Under the pieces are notes generated by a model. The model worked only from the letters and a program-made list of their open reading frames with translations, did no database searches and was not told the DNA's origin. Below, in pieces: positions 1 through 11,100 of a stretch of 64,000 nucleotides of DNA. Source of the stretch: Canna indica (taxonomy: Eukaryota; Streptophyta; Magnoliopsida; Zingiberales; Cannaceae). Where the stretch lies: NCBI GenBank assembly GCA_034359265.1, contig CP136890.1:101705501-101769500 (forward strand), read 5' to 3'. Every line of letters starts with the position of its first letter. The stretch's first letter is position 1. The translations under genes and the position numbers were made by a program.

Positions 1-1200
1 TTATAAATAGATTGATGGTGATCGGTGAGACAAGTTTTTTCCTTAAATTTTAGTATGAATGATATAAATATTAAATATCACATATTATATCTAAAGAATC
101 ACTACAACATGCCAACTTAAACAGTTAAAAATTGAGCTGACACAAAATATATGAAAAGAGATCAAACATTATTTCTCCACCTCACACAAATAATTTAAAA
201 GAAAAGCATATATTCTTTCATCTCATCACTATCAGAGGTCAGAATCAATAATCTACGCTTCAGCTTGATCTTACATATCATATTAATGTCTAATTGTCTA
301 GTATATAGCAAACAATTGTAAGTATATATGTCACATTCTACTTATAATAATGTCTCTATATAACAAATAGCAATTTTTTCCCTAAAAAAATCTATTGGAT
401 TTAAATAAACAGGAACGAACACTATAAGACACGAAAGGGAGGAAATTGGTGGAGATTAATACTCTCCTTAATTTTAGAAAAAAAAATATTTCCAAATAAA
501 AGAAAAATTAAATTACAAGTCACACCTCACACCACTAAAGCTTTGGGTGAGTGAGTTCGGATACCCTATATTTTTTATGATGCATGATCCTATCATGTAT
601 AGGATTAGTTCGAACCCTATTCTGTTGGAATCTGGAATCGAATCATACCCAGAACATGTATAGGTTATGTGTACATTGTTGGAACATGTCCATTTATAAG
701 TTGCAGGGTATATATTTCGAGTACCATGTTAGAATCTATTGATTTATACCCAATTGGAATCTTTTGATTTACAAATTTTGAATAACTTGTTGAAACATAT
801 AAATAAACAAGTTTGAGTGTACAAGTTTCGAGTTTCTGTGTATCTGATGTGTTGGATCTGAACCGAAATCAATTTTAATTAGTTCCTTAATTTTTATTTT
901 AGACCCTATTCGAATATAATTTGAGTCTATCCAAAACCTATCCGATCGAATAAATTCTAATCGATTACAAGTCTATCCAGTACCTATGTACATCCCTAAT
1001 ACAATCTATTGTCAATTGGAGCAAGAGCATGCATACATAATTGTCCAAATAATAATAAATATATCTGCATACTATTGGATGACAAAAATATTCAGGTAAT
1101 TTAGCCTAAATTATTCATCAAATGGTTTCAAGTTTGAACACCAAACTATTAAATTATTAATTTCTTCTTAAGTCATTATCATAACTTAAAATATTTCTTC
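1..1200. other. AT-rich intergenic DNA, no gene seen
   Basis: No reading frame of recognisable family and no structured repeat was found here. The DNA is AT-rich with stop codons in all frames. A short stretch around 600-1000 repeats words such as 'gaaccctattc' and 'tatccaaaacctat', which looks like remains of an old transposable element. I cannot define its ends. Confidence 0.6.
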
Positions 1201-1264
1201 CATGAGTTCAATTCTCGACCGGAGACTCAAAATTTTAGGAAACCAGCGTAAAAAGATGTCATTT

Positions 1265-1780
1265 TTAAGACTTTTCTTCTCCTTCTGCCGTGGAAATCGA
1301 TACAAAGCTAATCAATTTCTCCCTCTGCGACGGACTTCGCCAAAACCCGGCGCCGTAAAAGCTCGCCCACATCACCTTCTCCAACTCCAACACCTGTTCC
1401 GACGGAGGCTTCTCCGGCCACAGCTCGTCGTGGCTGGCCGCCGCAAGGAGTGCCCCCGCGCTGTGGATGCTGAAGAACTCCTCCTCCTCCTCGTCGAAAG
1501 CACGGGCTCTGGCCCACAAGAGCCTGGCTTTCTTCCTCTGGTGCTTGGTCCTGCGCCGCAGCGCCCGTCGAACGAGCCCCGCAGGCAGCTTCACCGCCAC
1601 GACCACGAGGAGGTTCACCAGGCCGCAGGGGCAGCAGCAGCAAACCACCGCGCAATTCGCGGCTGTCTCCCCGGCCGACTCCGCAAACCGCGCGCGGTTC
1701 TTCCCCGGCTCTTGGAGGACCACGGGATTCCGGCGGTGCACAGCCGACGCCTCCGCGGACAGGGGAGGTCGGACAGTCAT
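1265..1780 (-). CDS. Uncharacterised small plant protein with Cys-rich hydrophobic core
   Basis: This is an intronless frame of 171 residues. Its pattern recurs in an uncharacterised angiosperm family: an acidic or mixed N-terminus, then a short hydrophobic segment rich in cysteine (CAVVCCCCPCGLVNLL, about residues 43-58), then VKLPAGLVRRALRRR, a run of glutamates (EEEEE, about 96-100) and a tail containing EKVMWASFYGAGFWRS. The Cys-rich block is reminiscent of palmitoylated or membrane-apposed proteins, but no function is established. The start is the first ATG after a TATA-like box about 210 bases upstream. The region is much more GC-rich than its surroundings, so other long frames overlap it on both strands. 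I regard those as shadows because only this frame matches a family I recognise. Confidence 0.75.
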   Translation of the reverse strand: MTVRPPLSAEASAVHRRNPVVLQEPGKNRARFAESAGETAANCAVVCCCCPCGLVNLLVVVAVKLPAGLVRRALRRRTKHQRKKARLLWARARAFDEEEEEFFSIHSAGALLAAASHDELWPEKPPSEQVLELEKVMWASFYGAGFWRSPSQREKLISFVSISTAEGEEKS

Positions 1781-1990
1781 CGGCCTCTCCCTCAGATCGC
1801 GGTCGGCAGCAGCAACCCGACGCTCTCAACAATTACGGCGAATTAAAAGTATCGCCTTTTAAGCAAAGCGAAGCGGAGAAGGATGGGACGTCTTCACTTG
1901 TCTCGAGAGTCGTATCGGCTTGGGAGAGTCGGCGACGAACTCGATCGGCTTCCCAGCCGCGTCGTCCGACCTCTCTTCTCTTCTCCCGAA

Positions 1991-2000
1991 TTATATAGAG
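1991..2000 (-). promoter_or_regulatory. Probable TATA box of the Cys-rich gene
   Basis: Read on the minus strand the sequence is CTCTATATAA. It lies about 210 bases upstream of the ATG at 1780, a reasonable distance for a plant core promoter plus a leader of about 180 bases. Placement is by pattern only. Confidence 0.5.
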
Positions 2001-2704
2001 GAAGAAGAGAGCAGCGGAGTAAATGAATGCGGTGCTCCGCGGAGTAGAACAAGCTTCGCTGGTCAAAAGCAAATGTTGAGTTCACAAGGCGGCGTCGTTT
2101 GATTCGTGAGTTCTCCTCGCGGGACAAAATACCGAAAGAAATTGAGAGGCACTCACAATTGTACCTACAATTCTACATCTCTTGTGAGAAGATACAATGT
2201 CAGTGTGGGACCCGCTGTGTCAATGCGTTTCTGCGGAACTGCACTGTGAGGGATGCGGATTTTACCCAACGATTTGACCCTTGACTGGGTCGATGAAAGC
2301 TGAGCTGGATTCAGCTTCCGACACGTCACTACGATGTGACCGAATTGATTATGAGATTATCTGGAAGCTCGTAAAGGAAACCAATGCGAAGGAAACGGCA
2401 GAGGAGCCTCGAACGCGTTTCCCTCCAACCTCTATTTGGAGCGATGAACTTTTCCTCTGCTGTCTCGGTCATTGACTCATGAGAGAGCGAAGCAAAAGTG
2501 AGAGCAGAGAAGGCGTCTAATTTAAGGTGTGTTTGGCGCTGCATGCAATGCATTTAGCATCGTTTGACATGAAGCCTAAAAATCAATCATTGCTTCAGAT
2601 TAATCTCCCTATCTACTTAGAACATTAGCACAAGCAATGTATTAAGCTTCCAAACTTCTATAACTTTAATGAACATCCTTCGTGCTTCTTTCTCATGGAA
2701 CATT
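2001..2704. other. Intergenic DNA between the Cys-rich gene and the copia element
   Basis: This stretch has moderate GC content up to about 2530 and short open frames on both strands that match nothing I recognise. The part just before the copia element (about 2526-2704) has a 'gtgtttggcgctgcatgcaa' start of the kind seen at MITE ends, but no partner end was found. Confidence 0.45.
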
Positions 2705-2709
2705 CTATG

Positions 2710-3081
2710 TGTTAAGATCTCGCCATTGGAACTCAGCTGCGGCAAGGCACGAACAAGAACAAGAAGTCGAAATTTGTATTTAGAAAAATGAGGAAGAGCG
2801 TCTATTCACTTCCGTCAACCAACCCAGCTTTTATACATTGGAGTAATGGGTTCGCAGGTATTTACATCAACCCGCATCCATTAACCCTAAAACATTGGCT
2901 TATTTATGCTGAAGTAAAATGATAAAAAAACCCACAACTTACACAAGCCTAAAACAGAGTAAACAGTGACATTTGGGTAAACTCATTTATTACAAACATT
3001 AGCTACTCCATCGTCTTCTCCCGCAACTCCTTCAACGACAGCTACAGTCGCGATTCCTCCATCTGGCCATATACTTCAACA
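2710..3081 (-). repeat. 3-prime LTR of the copia element
   Basis: This direct repeat of 372 bases matches 7697-8068. It begins TGTTAAGATC and ends CTTCAACA on the plus strand. A TATAAAAG box is present on the minus strand at about 2828-2835, the expected LTR promoter element. Confidence 0.93.
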
Positions 3082-3098
3082 CTCCCCCCCCCCCCCCA
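3082..3098 (-). other. Polypurine tract of the copia element
   Basis: Directly inside the 3-prime LTR the minus strand reads as an uninterrupted purine run dominated by 14 guanines. This is the plus-strand priming site position for an LTR retroelement. The length of the G run could be affected by sequencing or assembly error. Confidence 0.85.
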
Positions 3099-3102
3099 CA
3101 AA

Positions 3103-6100
3103 TTAGGGAGTAGAGTAAGGATTACTCATCCCTAATTTGTCTAAATTGTGAAGATGTTGTTGCGGTGTCAAAGGTTTAGTGAAAATGTCTGCTGACTGTT
3201 CCTTGCCAGAAATGTAGAGAGGTTCAACCGAGCCTTGAAGAAACTTTTCTCTCACGAAGTAACAGTCGATCTCAAGGTGCTTTATCCTCTCGTGAAACAC
3301 AGGGTTCGCTGTGATATGCAGCGCACTTTGATTGTCACAGTATATTGGAATTGGTTTTCTTGCTTCAATTCCCAGCTCAGATATTAACCTGTTAACCCAC
3401 AGTATCTCTGTTGTTACTGTTGACAATGCTCTGAGTTCACTCTCAGTGCTGAAACGACTCACAGTCGTTTATTTTTTGCACTTCCATGTCACCAGTGATT
3501 CCCCAAATTTGACCATATATCCAGTGACAAACCTCCTTGTTGCTGCGCATCCTCCCCAATCAGCATCACTGTAAGCAGTGACAGTGTTGCTTGGTTTGGA
3601 TGGATAGAACAACCCGAGACCAGGTGCCCCTTTTAGATATCTCAATACCTTTAGAGCTGCCCTGTAGTGAGATTGTCTAGGTGTATTAGCAAACTGACTC
3701 AAATGATTCACTGTAAACATCACATCTGGTCTTGTCATGGTAACATAGAGTAATTTGCCAATCAGCCTTCTAAACTCTTCTGCATCTTCTAACAATTCAT
3801 CATTGTATGTTCCCTCTTTATTCATTCTTTCCTGATACTGCATTGGTGTTCTAGATGGTTTACAATTATGTAATCCAGCTTCTTTTAACATGTCTGTTGT
3901 GTACTTTCTTTGGTTCAAATGGATTCCTACTTCAATTCTTTGCACCTCAAGACCAAGGAAGTAGGTTAATCTCCCTAAGTCTCTTATTTTGAACTCTTGA
4001 TTGAGTGAGTCTTTCAATTTGTTGATCTAAATTCATCTCCTGAGATTATGATATCATCTACGTATACCGATAAGATAGTGATTTTATTGTTCTTCTTCTT
4101 TACAAATAGGCATGAATCTGATATGCATTGAGTGTACCCTTGTCTCAAAGTACTTGAGGATAATTTGGAGTACCACTGCCTGCCGGCCTGTTTAAGGCCA
4201 TATAAAGATTTCAATAGCTTGCATACTCTCTTGTCTTCAATACTTCAATGACCAGGTGGCCTTGCCATATACACTTCCTCATCTAAGTCACCATGCAAGT
4301 AAGCATTGCTTACATCAAGCTGGTGTAGTGGCCAATTTCTTGCAGCTGCCACTGCCAATAGGACTCTAACTGTTGCCATTTTTGACACCGGGGCAAACGT
4401 TTCATGATAATCAATGCCCTCTCTTTGTGTGAAGCCTTTGGCAACCAGCCGAGACTTATACTTTTCTATGCTTCCATCAGGCCTAAACTTGGTTTTGTAC
4501 ACCCACTTACATCCCACCAATGATTTACCATGTGGCAATTCAACAAGCTTCCATGTGTTGTTGGCTTCAAGAGCTTCCAACTCAAGTTGCATAGACCTTA
4601 CCCAATTTTGATTCTTACAAGCAATGACATAACTGTTAGGTTCTTGATAGGATTCTATGACACTAAGGAAAGCTCTATGTTCAGGTGGAATGTTTTCCAG
4701 GTTTGAGAAATTTACTAGTGGATATGGACTTGTATTTTGTGACTGTTCTTCTTTTGAGTCAGGTGAGGATATAGATGGCAATGGACTACAGTGATAGTCT
4801 TTTAGCTTCGTGGGTTTTTTTGTGACCCTTTTACTTCTTCTGACAGGTATCTCCAATGGTCGTGGAGACCATGAATTGGATTATGGCACAATTTCATTTG
4901 AAGGTTGATTTCCAACCTCGGGTAAGCTGCTTGCACTTGGCTCAAATAGGTCCACATGCAATTTAATGGAAGAAGAAGAATTCTGGTCATCCACTACTTC
5001 TAATACTTTATCAAGTGATTGCACTAGGGTGTCACTACTTGTTTTTGTACATGGGATGTTTATCGTAGGAGTGTTCTCAACTAAAATTTTCTCATTTGGA
5101 TATTTAGGAAACATAGTTTTGTTTAGACTTTCCATATCAAAAGGGAAAATTTGTTCTACAAACTTAACATCTCTAGAAATGATGATCTCATTTGTTATGA
5201 GATTATAAACCTTATATCCTTTTTTCCCATATGGATACCCAACAAACACTCCTTCAAAAGCCCTCTGATCAAATTTGTCTCTACCTCTTTTCAATGTATT
5301 TGTATAGCATAGACAACCAAAAGCCCTTAGATGTTCTATCTCAGGTTCTTGTCCATATAACAACATGTAAGGACTTTGATTGTTCGGCATTGGACTGAGC
5401 AACCTATTAATTAAGTATGTTGCTGTCAAAATGCACTCACCCCAAAACCTAGATGGTAATTTGGATTGAAACTTAAGACATCTTGCTACTTGTAGTAAAT
5501 GTCTATGTTTTCTTTCCACCACCGCATTCTGTTGAGGTGTTTCTACACAAGAAATTTGGTGTATGATACCATTTTCTCTCAAATATGCATTGATGGTGGA
5601 ATTAAAAAATTCAGTCCCATTATCACTCCTTATCACCTTAATTCTTCTAGAGAACTGAGTTTTTATCAATTTGATGAAACTTATAAGTATATTTGGTACT
5701 TGAGACTTGTAGGCAAACAAATAAGTCCAACAACTCCTAGTGCAATCATCTACAATTGTAAGAAAATATGAATGACCATCATGAGTAGGATTTTTATGCG
5801 GACCCCAAACATGACAGTGTATCATATCAAAAGGCAATTTTGATTTATTCAAGCTTGAATAGAAAGGAAATCTACACTGTTTAGCTATAGGACAGATGTT
5901 ACAAGTCAATTCAGAGTTTTGATTTATTTCAGGAATGATATTTGACATCAATTTCATTCTAGAATTTGACATGTGCCCTAATCTAATATGTCATAGAGCA
6001 TGCTTATCAAACAAAGTAGAAGCAACTAAAGATAAAAATTTTGGTGGATTTCTCGGATTGCCTGTCAGAGACCCAGCTCCTTCCATCACATATAGTCCAT

Positions 6101-7613
6101 TCACCTCTCTACTAGTCCCCAAAACCTTCCTCGATACTAGGTCCTGGATGACAAAGGCATTTGGGTTAAACTCAACAGTACAATTTAACTCCTTGGTTAG
6201 CTTACTAATTGACATGAGATTGTAGTGAAAGGATGGCACTGCTAAGACATTATTTAGTTGGATTTTCCTACCAAGATACACTATTCCAGTGTGGCTAACT
6301 ATCATGGCTACACCATTAGGTAATGTAATCATCTCATTTGGTTTTGGTTTGCATTGGTTGTCAAGTGTGGTATTTACACTGGTTACATGATCAGTTGCAC
6401 CACTGTCTAGAATCCAAATATTAGGTAATTTAAATGCATTTGAGTTTAGATTTATACCTGCCATGTTGACTGCATGGTTCACATGTCCCTTCTGTCCAAG
6501 TAGGTTCATCATTGTGTTTAGTAGGGTATTGTATTGTTCTTCAGTAACCCCAACTCCTTTGCTACTCGGCTCTTCATCCAGGCCTTTCATGAAATTTTGC
6601 TCACTGCTATCTGCTGAACCAGTTGCATTCACCTGATTTACTTGCCTGGTTCCCTGCTCACCATACTTTTGCTTGCCTTTGTAGAACTTATGGCCAGGGG
6701 GATATCCTATCAGCCGATAGCAATTCTCTCTGGAATGCCCGGTTCTATTGCAGTGATCACAAAATAGTTTGTTGTTAGGCCCAAGAGGCTTGTTTTTGTT
6801 CCCCCTGAAGCCTCCTCCTGCATTGTTGTAATTAATGCTGTTCAAAACTACACTTTCGACAGGTGCATTGACATTGTTTCTTCCAGCCCTTTGCATTTCT
6901 TCTTGCTCTAAGATAGCATAAGCCTGATTTATTTCTGGAATAGGTTTCATAACAAGTATCTGTCCCCTAATTCCAATGTATTCTTCGCTTAACCCCATTA
7001 AAAACTGCCTCAGCCTTCTTCTCTTATTGCTATCTTTACCTGGCTGGCAGATACAGCCATTTGCGCTGGCGTTCAAGGCGTCCATTTCATCCCATAACCC
7101 CTTCAATTGGGTATATTAGTCTGAGATAGATAGGGTTCCCTGCTTAGTGGTGTAAATCTTCATTTCAATGTCGAAGATCCTTGGCTCATTTCCTCTGCCA
7201 AATCGATCTTCTAAATCTTGCCACATATCAAATGCAGTTTCAGCATACATCACACTGGTGCATAGACTTGGAGCAATAGAGTGCAGAATCCACGATCTGA
7301 CCATGTCATCGCATCTTCTCCATTGTCTGTACTTGTGCGTCGACTCATCCGGCGTGTTTAGGGTTCCGTTGACAAATCCACTCTTGTTCTTGGCCGATAA
7401 GGAGATGGTCATCGACCTCTTCCAAGTCAGGTAATTTTCATGGCCGTTTAATTGAACGGAAACCAAGTTCATACCTGGAGTGTCATTCCCGGCGAGAATG
7501 TACGGATCATCTTCCATTTCTGGGTCTCCAGTGACTGAGCCGCTCTCTGGTCGGTCCTGTGATTCCCCAACTGCAGATCTGCTGGCTGCTGTCGATCTGC
7601 GATTTCGAGCCAT
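3103..7613 (-). pseudogene. Decayed copia gag-pol polyprotein
   Basis: Reading from the ATG at 7613, the order is gag, a CCHC zinc knuckle (CDHCNRTGHSRENC), aspartic protease (LDSGATDHVT), GAG-pre-integrase, integrase core (SYFLTIVDDCTRSCW and FGCLCY regions), reverse transcriptase ([19 protein letters not shown], then the YVDD box), and RNase H (CDNQSALHITANP). This protease-integrase-RT-RNase H order defines Ty1/copia. The frame is broken by stops at 7116-7118, 5991-5993, 4881-4883, 4245-4247 and 3469-3471, all in the same phase until a frameshift near 4014-4020, just after the YVDD motif. Four of the five stops can be explained as C-to-T or G-to-A changes, the signature expected of methylated retroelement DNA. 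The final stop is at 3103-3105, next to the polypurine tract. Confidence 0.93.
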
Positions 7614-7684
7614 TGGGTCGATCAAACACTTCCGATCCAAGATTCAATCGAGCACTCAAGATCCACCGTAGATTAACCCTCCCC

Positions 7685-7696
7685 GCTCTGATACCA
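7685..7696 (-). other. Primer-binding site, initiator-Met tRNA type
   Basis: On the minus strand the sequence TGGTATCAGAGC abuts the 5-prime LTR with no spacer. It is the standard plant copia primer-binding site, complementary to the 3-prime end of tRNA-iMet. Confidence 0.93.
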
Positions 7697-8068
7697 TGTT
7701 AAGATCTCGCCATTGGAACTCAGCTGCGGCAAGGCGCGAACAAGAACAAGAAGTCGAAATTTGTATTTAGAAAAATAGGGAAGAGCGTCTATTCACTTCC
7801 GTCAACCAACCCAGCTTTTATACATTAGAGTAATGGGTTCGCAGGTATTTACATCAACCCGCATCCATTAACCCTAAAACATTGGCTTATTTATGCTGAA
7901 GTAAAAGGACCAAAAAACCCACAACTTGCCCAAGCCTAAAACAGAGTAAACAGTGACATTTTGGTAAACTCATTTATTACAAACATTAGCTACTCCATCG
8001 TCTTCTCCCGCAACTCCTTCAATGGCAGCTACAGTCACGATTCCTCCATCTGGACATATACTTCAACA
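7697..8068 (-). repeat. 5-prime LTR of the copia element
   Basis: This is the partner of 2710-3081 and has the same length. The TATAAAAG promoter box is on the minus strand at 7815-7822. It lies immediately downstream of the ABCG gene at 8112-13502 in sense orientation, so transcripts of that gene probably run into it. Confidence 0.93.
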
Positions 8069-8111
8069 CTATGTTTCTTAATCGATGTTTATTTAGAATT
8101 TTCTAGAGATC

Positions 8112-11100
8112 TCAAGTTGGCAGCTTCATTCGCCTCAGGGAAACATATGCCAGGAATCTGTAGGCAAACACCATGAAAAGCAGAGCTGCGACTTCCTTGA
8201 CGCCATTACCGATGTGGGTGACATGTAGAGCAGGTGGTAAGCTATCATACTGAACTTTTAGGAAGAGTCTGTAAGTGTGGTAGTTGAAGGATAAGTAGCG
8301 AAGCCAAGCAATGAATGCAGGAACTCTCTGCAAAAATCCAGTACGTAAATGGCAACATATCGGTTATTTTGCCTAATACATATTTGTGGAAATGCTTGAA
8401 TAACATGGCCAATTCAAATATGAAAATTCAATTCCGTTATTTCATTGTTGTAACTTGTTAGTTTGTAGAATGGAAAAAAAATCCATTATTATATATCAAG
8501 AATTTGAGGATATTGAACATCTGGGCTCGCTCTTAGTATTTCTGAAGCTATGTGCTTGATACCTTTTGATCTCACTTTGCGTGACAAAGTAAAAAATGAT
8601 TCTTGTATGTATCAGATAAGACATTTTATACTCTCGTTTTCTTATAATTGGATCATCTTATATGTACCCTATGAATGATATATAGCTTATACCTGCACAA
8701 AGAATCCTCCAGCTAACATGAAGGTCATGGTTATCACTGACCCTAGAGTTGTTGCCTTCTTTATGTCCATCACTGAAGCACCAAGTGCTAATCCTAGTCC
8801 CTGCCAATTTTATCAAACACCGAGTCCGGATCAGCAGAAAGTCCATGCTATATATGATGTTTCGAGAAGTCTGCAAATTCTTATCTTTTACACATACCTG
8901 AGCAGCTATGATACCGAGAAACATTATGATCATGGTGAGAAAGAAGTGTTCAATAGTGTGTCTTAATCCTGTCATGAAGTAGACAATTAACAGAAATATA
9001 CTTGGCAGGATGAGGTGCAGCGGCAAATCACTTGTTATTGTGGCCATGAAATATGCACTTAGCGTGTACATGTCAACTGCTCTTTCCTTGTTCAACATTG
9101 CTCTATCTTGTGGAAATGTGAAGAGTGATGTGAAAACTGGGAAGAAGCCCCAGAAGACTGAAACAAAGAACAGCAAGCCAGCCTGCAGCATTTGATTGTG
9201 AAGGGTAAGACTTCATTTTTCTGTTGGAAGATTGGAATTGACAAATTCTTATAGAGTTCAATATTTTTCGTACAACCGGATACTCTGAATTCTCTAATGA
9301 TCAGTTTACTTACAGTAATTTGGTACTTATTTAGTCTCAGTATCCAAATGTTTAGTTGATAGTGTCAAATGCATTTGTTTGGCATCTCCTTCTTACAAAC
9401 AATCTATGTACAGAGTTGTAGCCAGGAATCTTGAGTCTGCAAATTTTTGCATGTGAGCCAAATTCCACCTGGTCCAGTTCCACGCCCCTACTCTGCATTT
9501 GGTGTAGTGTACATCTTTTTGTGGATGAAAAGTTGGGGTCTTTGGACCTGTGGTGAAAACAGATGGCCCGGGCTCTTACCAAATTAGGGTTTTCTTTACT
9601 TTTTAGGGCTTATGCAGCCACCTTCTTTGGCTTTGGTTCCTTCCAACTGCGTTTGCATTATGCCATCATAATAATTTTCTCCTCCATAACTCATAATTTT
9701 GCCCTTCTATGGCTTTTGTTCCTACAGTGCTTGGACTGTGCTACCTTAGTTAGTTCCTTTCCCATTACCTGTGATTTTTCTAGTGTTTTTTTCTATGTGC
9801 TCTAACACAAATCTATAAAAGATCACAAATTTTAAAAGTAACATAGTGCATATATAGAAAGACAAGTGATGGAATACATGATTGTAATCAAACATGGAAC
9901 TTATAATGCACTCTGCCATCTGAAATCCTATTCATGTAACTTGTAATCCATATTACAGGTCAAAGAAACTTGGGGATTACTAAGATAGAAAAAATGATGA
10001 ATATGAGTGATAAGTATTCTACTTCTAACAGGAGTAACATATGCTTAACATGTATGGAGAATCTAGCATACAACTTGACATCTTACCTCATCTCCTAATG
10101 TGGTACTACTTGAGTGCCACCAGAGTAAACCAACGATCACCGCCATCACAATAACTTGTATGATTCTCATCCAACTGAGATAATCATGTCTTCTTTCTTT
10201 TAGTCCTCTCCAAAACAGAATCGAGTATTGTTGCCACCAGCTTGCTCCCCAGTCTCTTCTCGGATACGAAAATGTCACATTCAAATCTTCACCTACGGGA
10301 ATAGATTTTTCAAGAATTTTCTTGTGCTTCTCAGATGCTCTTGTCTTGTAGGCCTCCACCAGGTACTTTTTCATTATTTCATGCAATAATCAGTAATTTA
10401 TACATTTCATTTTACCAAAACAATCTGGAGTAAGGAAATTCCATGCTGTCTCCATCAGCAAATTTAAAGAATATAAACTAGATATAATAATAGTTTTTTC
10501 TGTTGTTGGTGACTTACCTCCTGCACATCTTCTGGTGATGGCTTGCAATTTCTTGTACTGCTTCCAAGTTTCTCTGACTGCACAATATTCTCTAAATCTG
10601 ATGGTGTTGTGACATCACTTATGTTTCCATTTGAAAGATCTAGCAGAAACTCTGCTGGGTTCATTACAATAAGAGGAGAGCATCCAATAGAAGCGAAGTA
10701 ATCCATGGATTTAGATGCTTTCCCATAGTAGATCAAATTACCCTTTCCTAGAAGGATTAGTTTATCAAATCTGTGAAATAGTCTGCTGGATGGTTGATGA
10801 ATTGCTGTCACCACGGTTTTCCCAAACTACAGTAGGTAAAAAAGAGTCTTGAGTTTAGCAACTCAATTAGTGCAAAATATAACTCACATATCAAAGTGGA
10901 TACTTATTGTTTAGTTTTCAGACTCATGTATTTAATTGGGGCATAAAGCATGGTTTCCTGTGTCTCGTAAACCTTAATTGAGAAGGGAAAGACTTCACTG
11001 GATTATTTGCTAATTCAAATGATGTTCTTTTCCTCACTCAATAATATTCTTTTAATGAATAATGGCCTGTTATGAACGACAATTATCTTTTGTAGAAAAG

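Larger units (their letters stand above)
2710..8068 (-). mobile_element. Complete Ty1/copia LTR retrotransposon, coding region decayed
   Basis: All structural parts of a copia element are present in minus orientation. There are two 372-bp LTRs beginning TG and ending CA, a primer-binding site next to the 5-prime LTR, a polypurine tract next to the 3-prime LTR, and a gag-pol region between them. The element is flanked by a perfect 5-bp target duplication, CTATG, at 2705-2709 and 8069-8073. By hand count the LTRs differ at about 14 of 372 positions (about 3.8 percent), so insertion is fairly recent. The polyprotein is interrupted by five in-frame stops and one frameshift, so this copy cannot make its own proteins. 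It lies 43 bases beyond the stop codon of the neighbouring ABCG gene, in the same orientation. Confidence 0.95.

Noticed and set aside
1202..1862. Long plus-strand and second minus-strand frames overlapping the Cys-rich gene
   Set aside because: They are artefacts of GC-rich codon use. Only the minus-strand frame 1265-1780 shows a recognisable conserved family pattern.
2281..2553. Short frames on both strands in a moderately GC-rich stretch
   Set aside because: No family similarity, no convincing splice sites and no partner exons.
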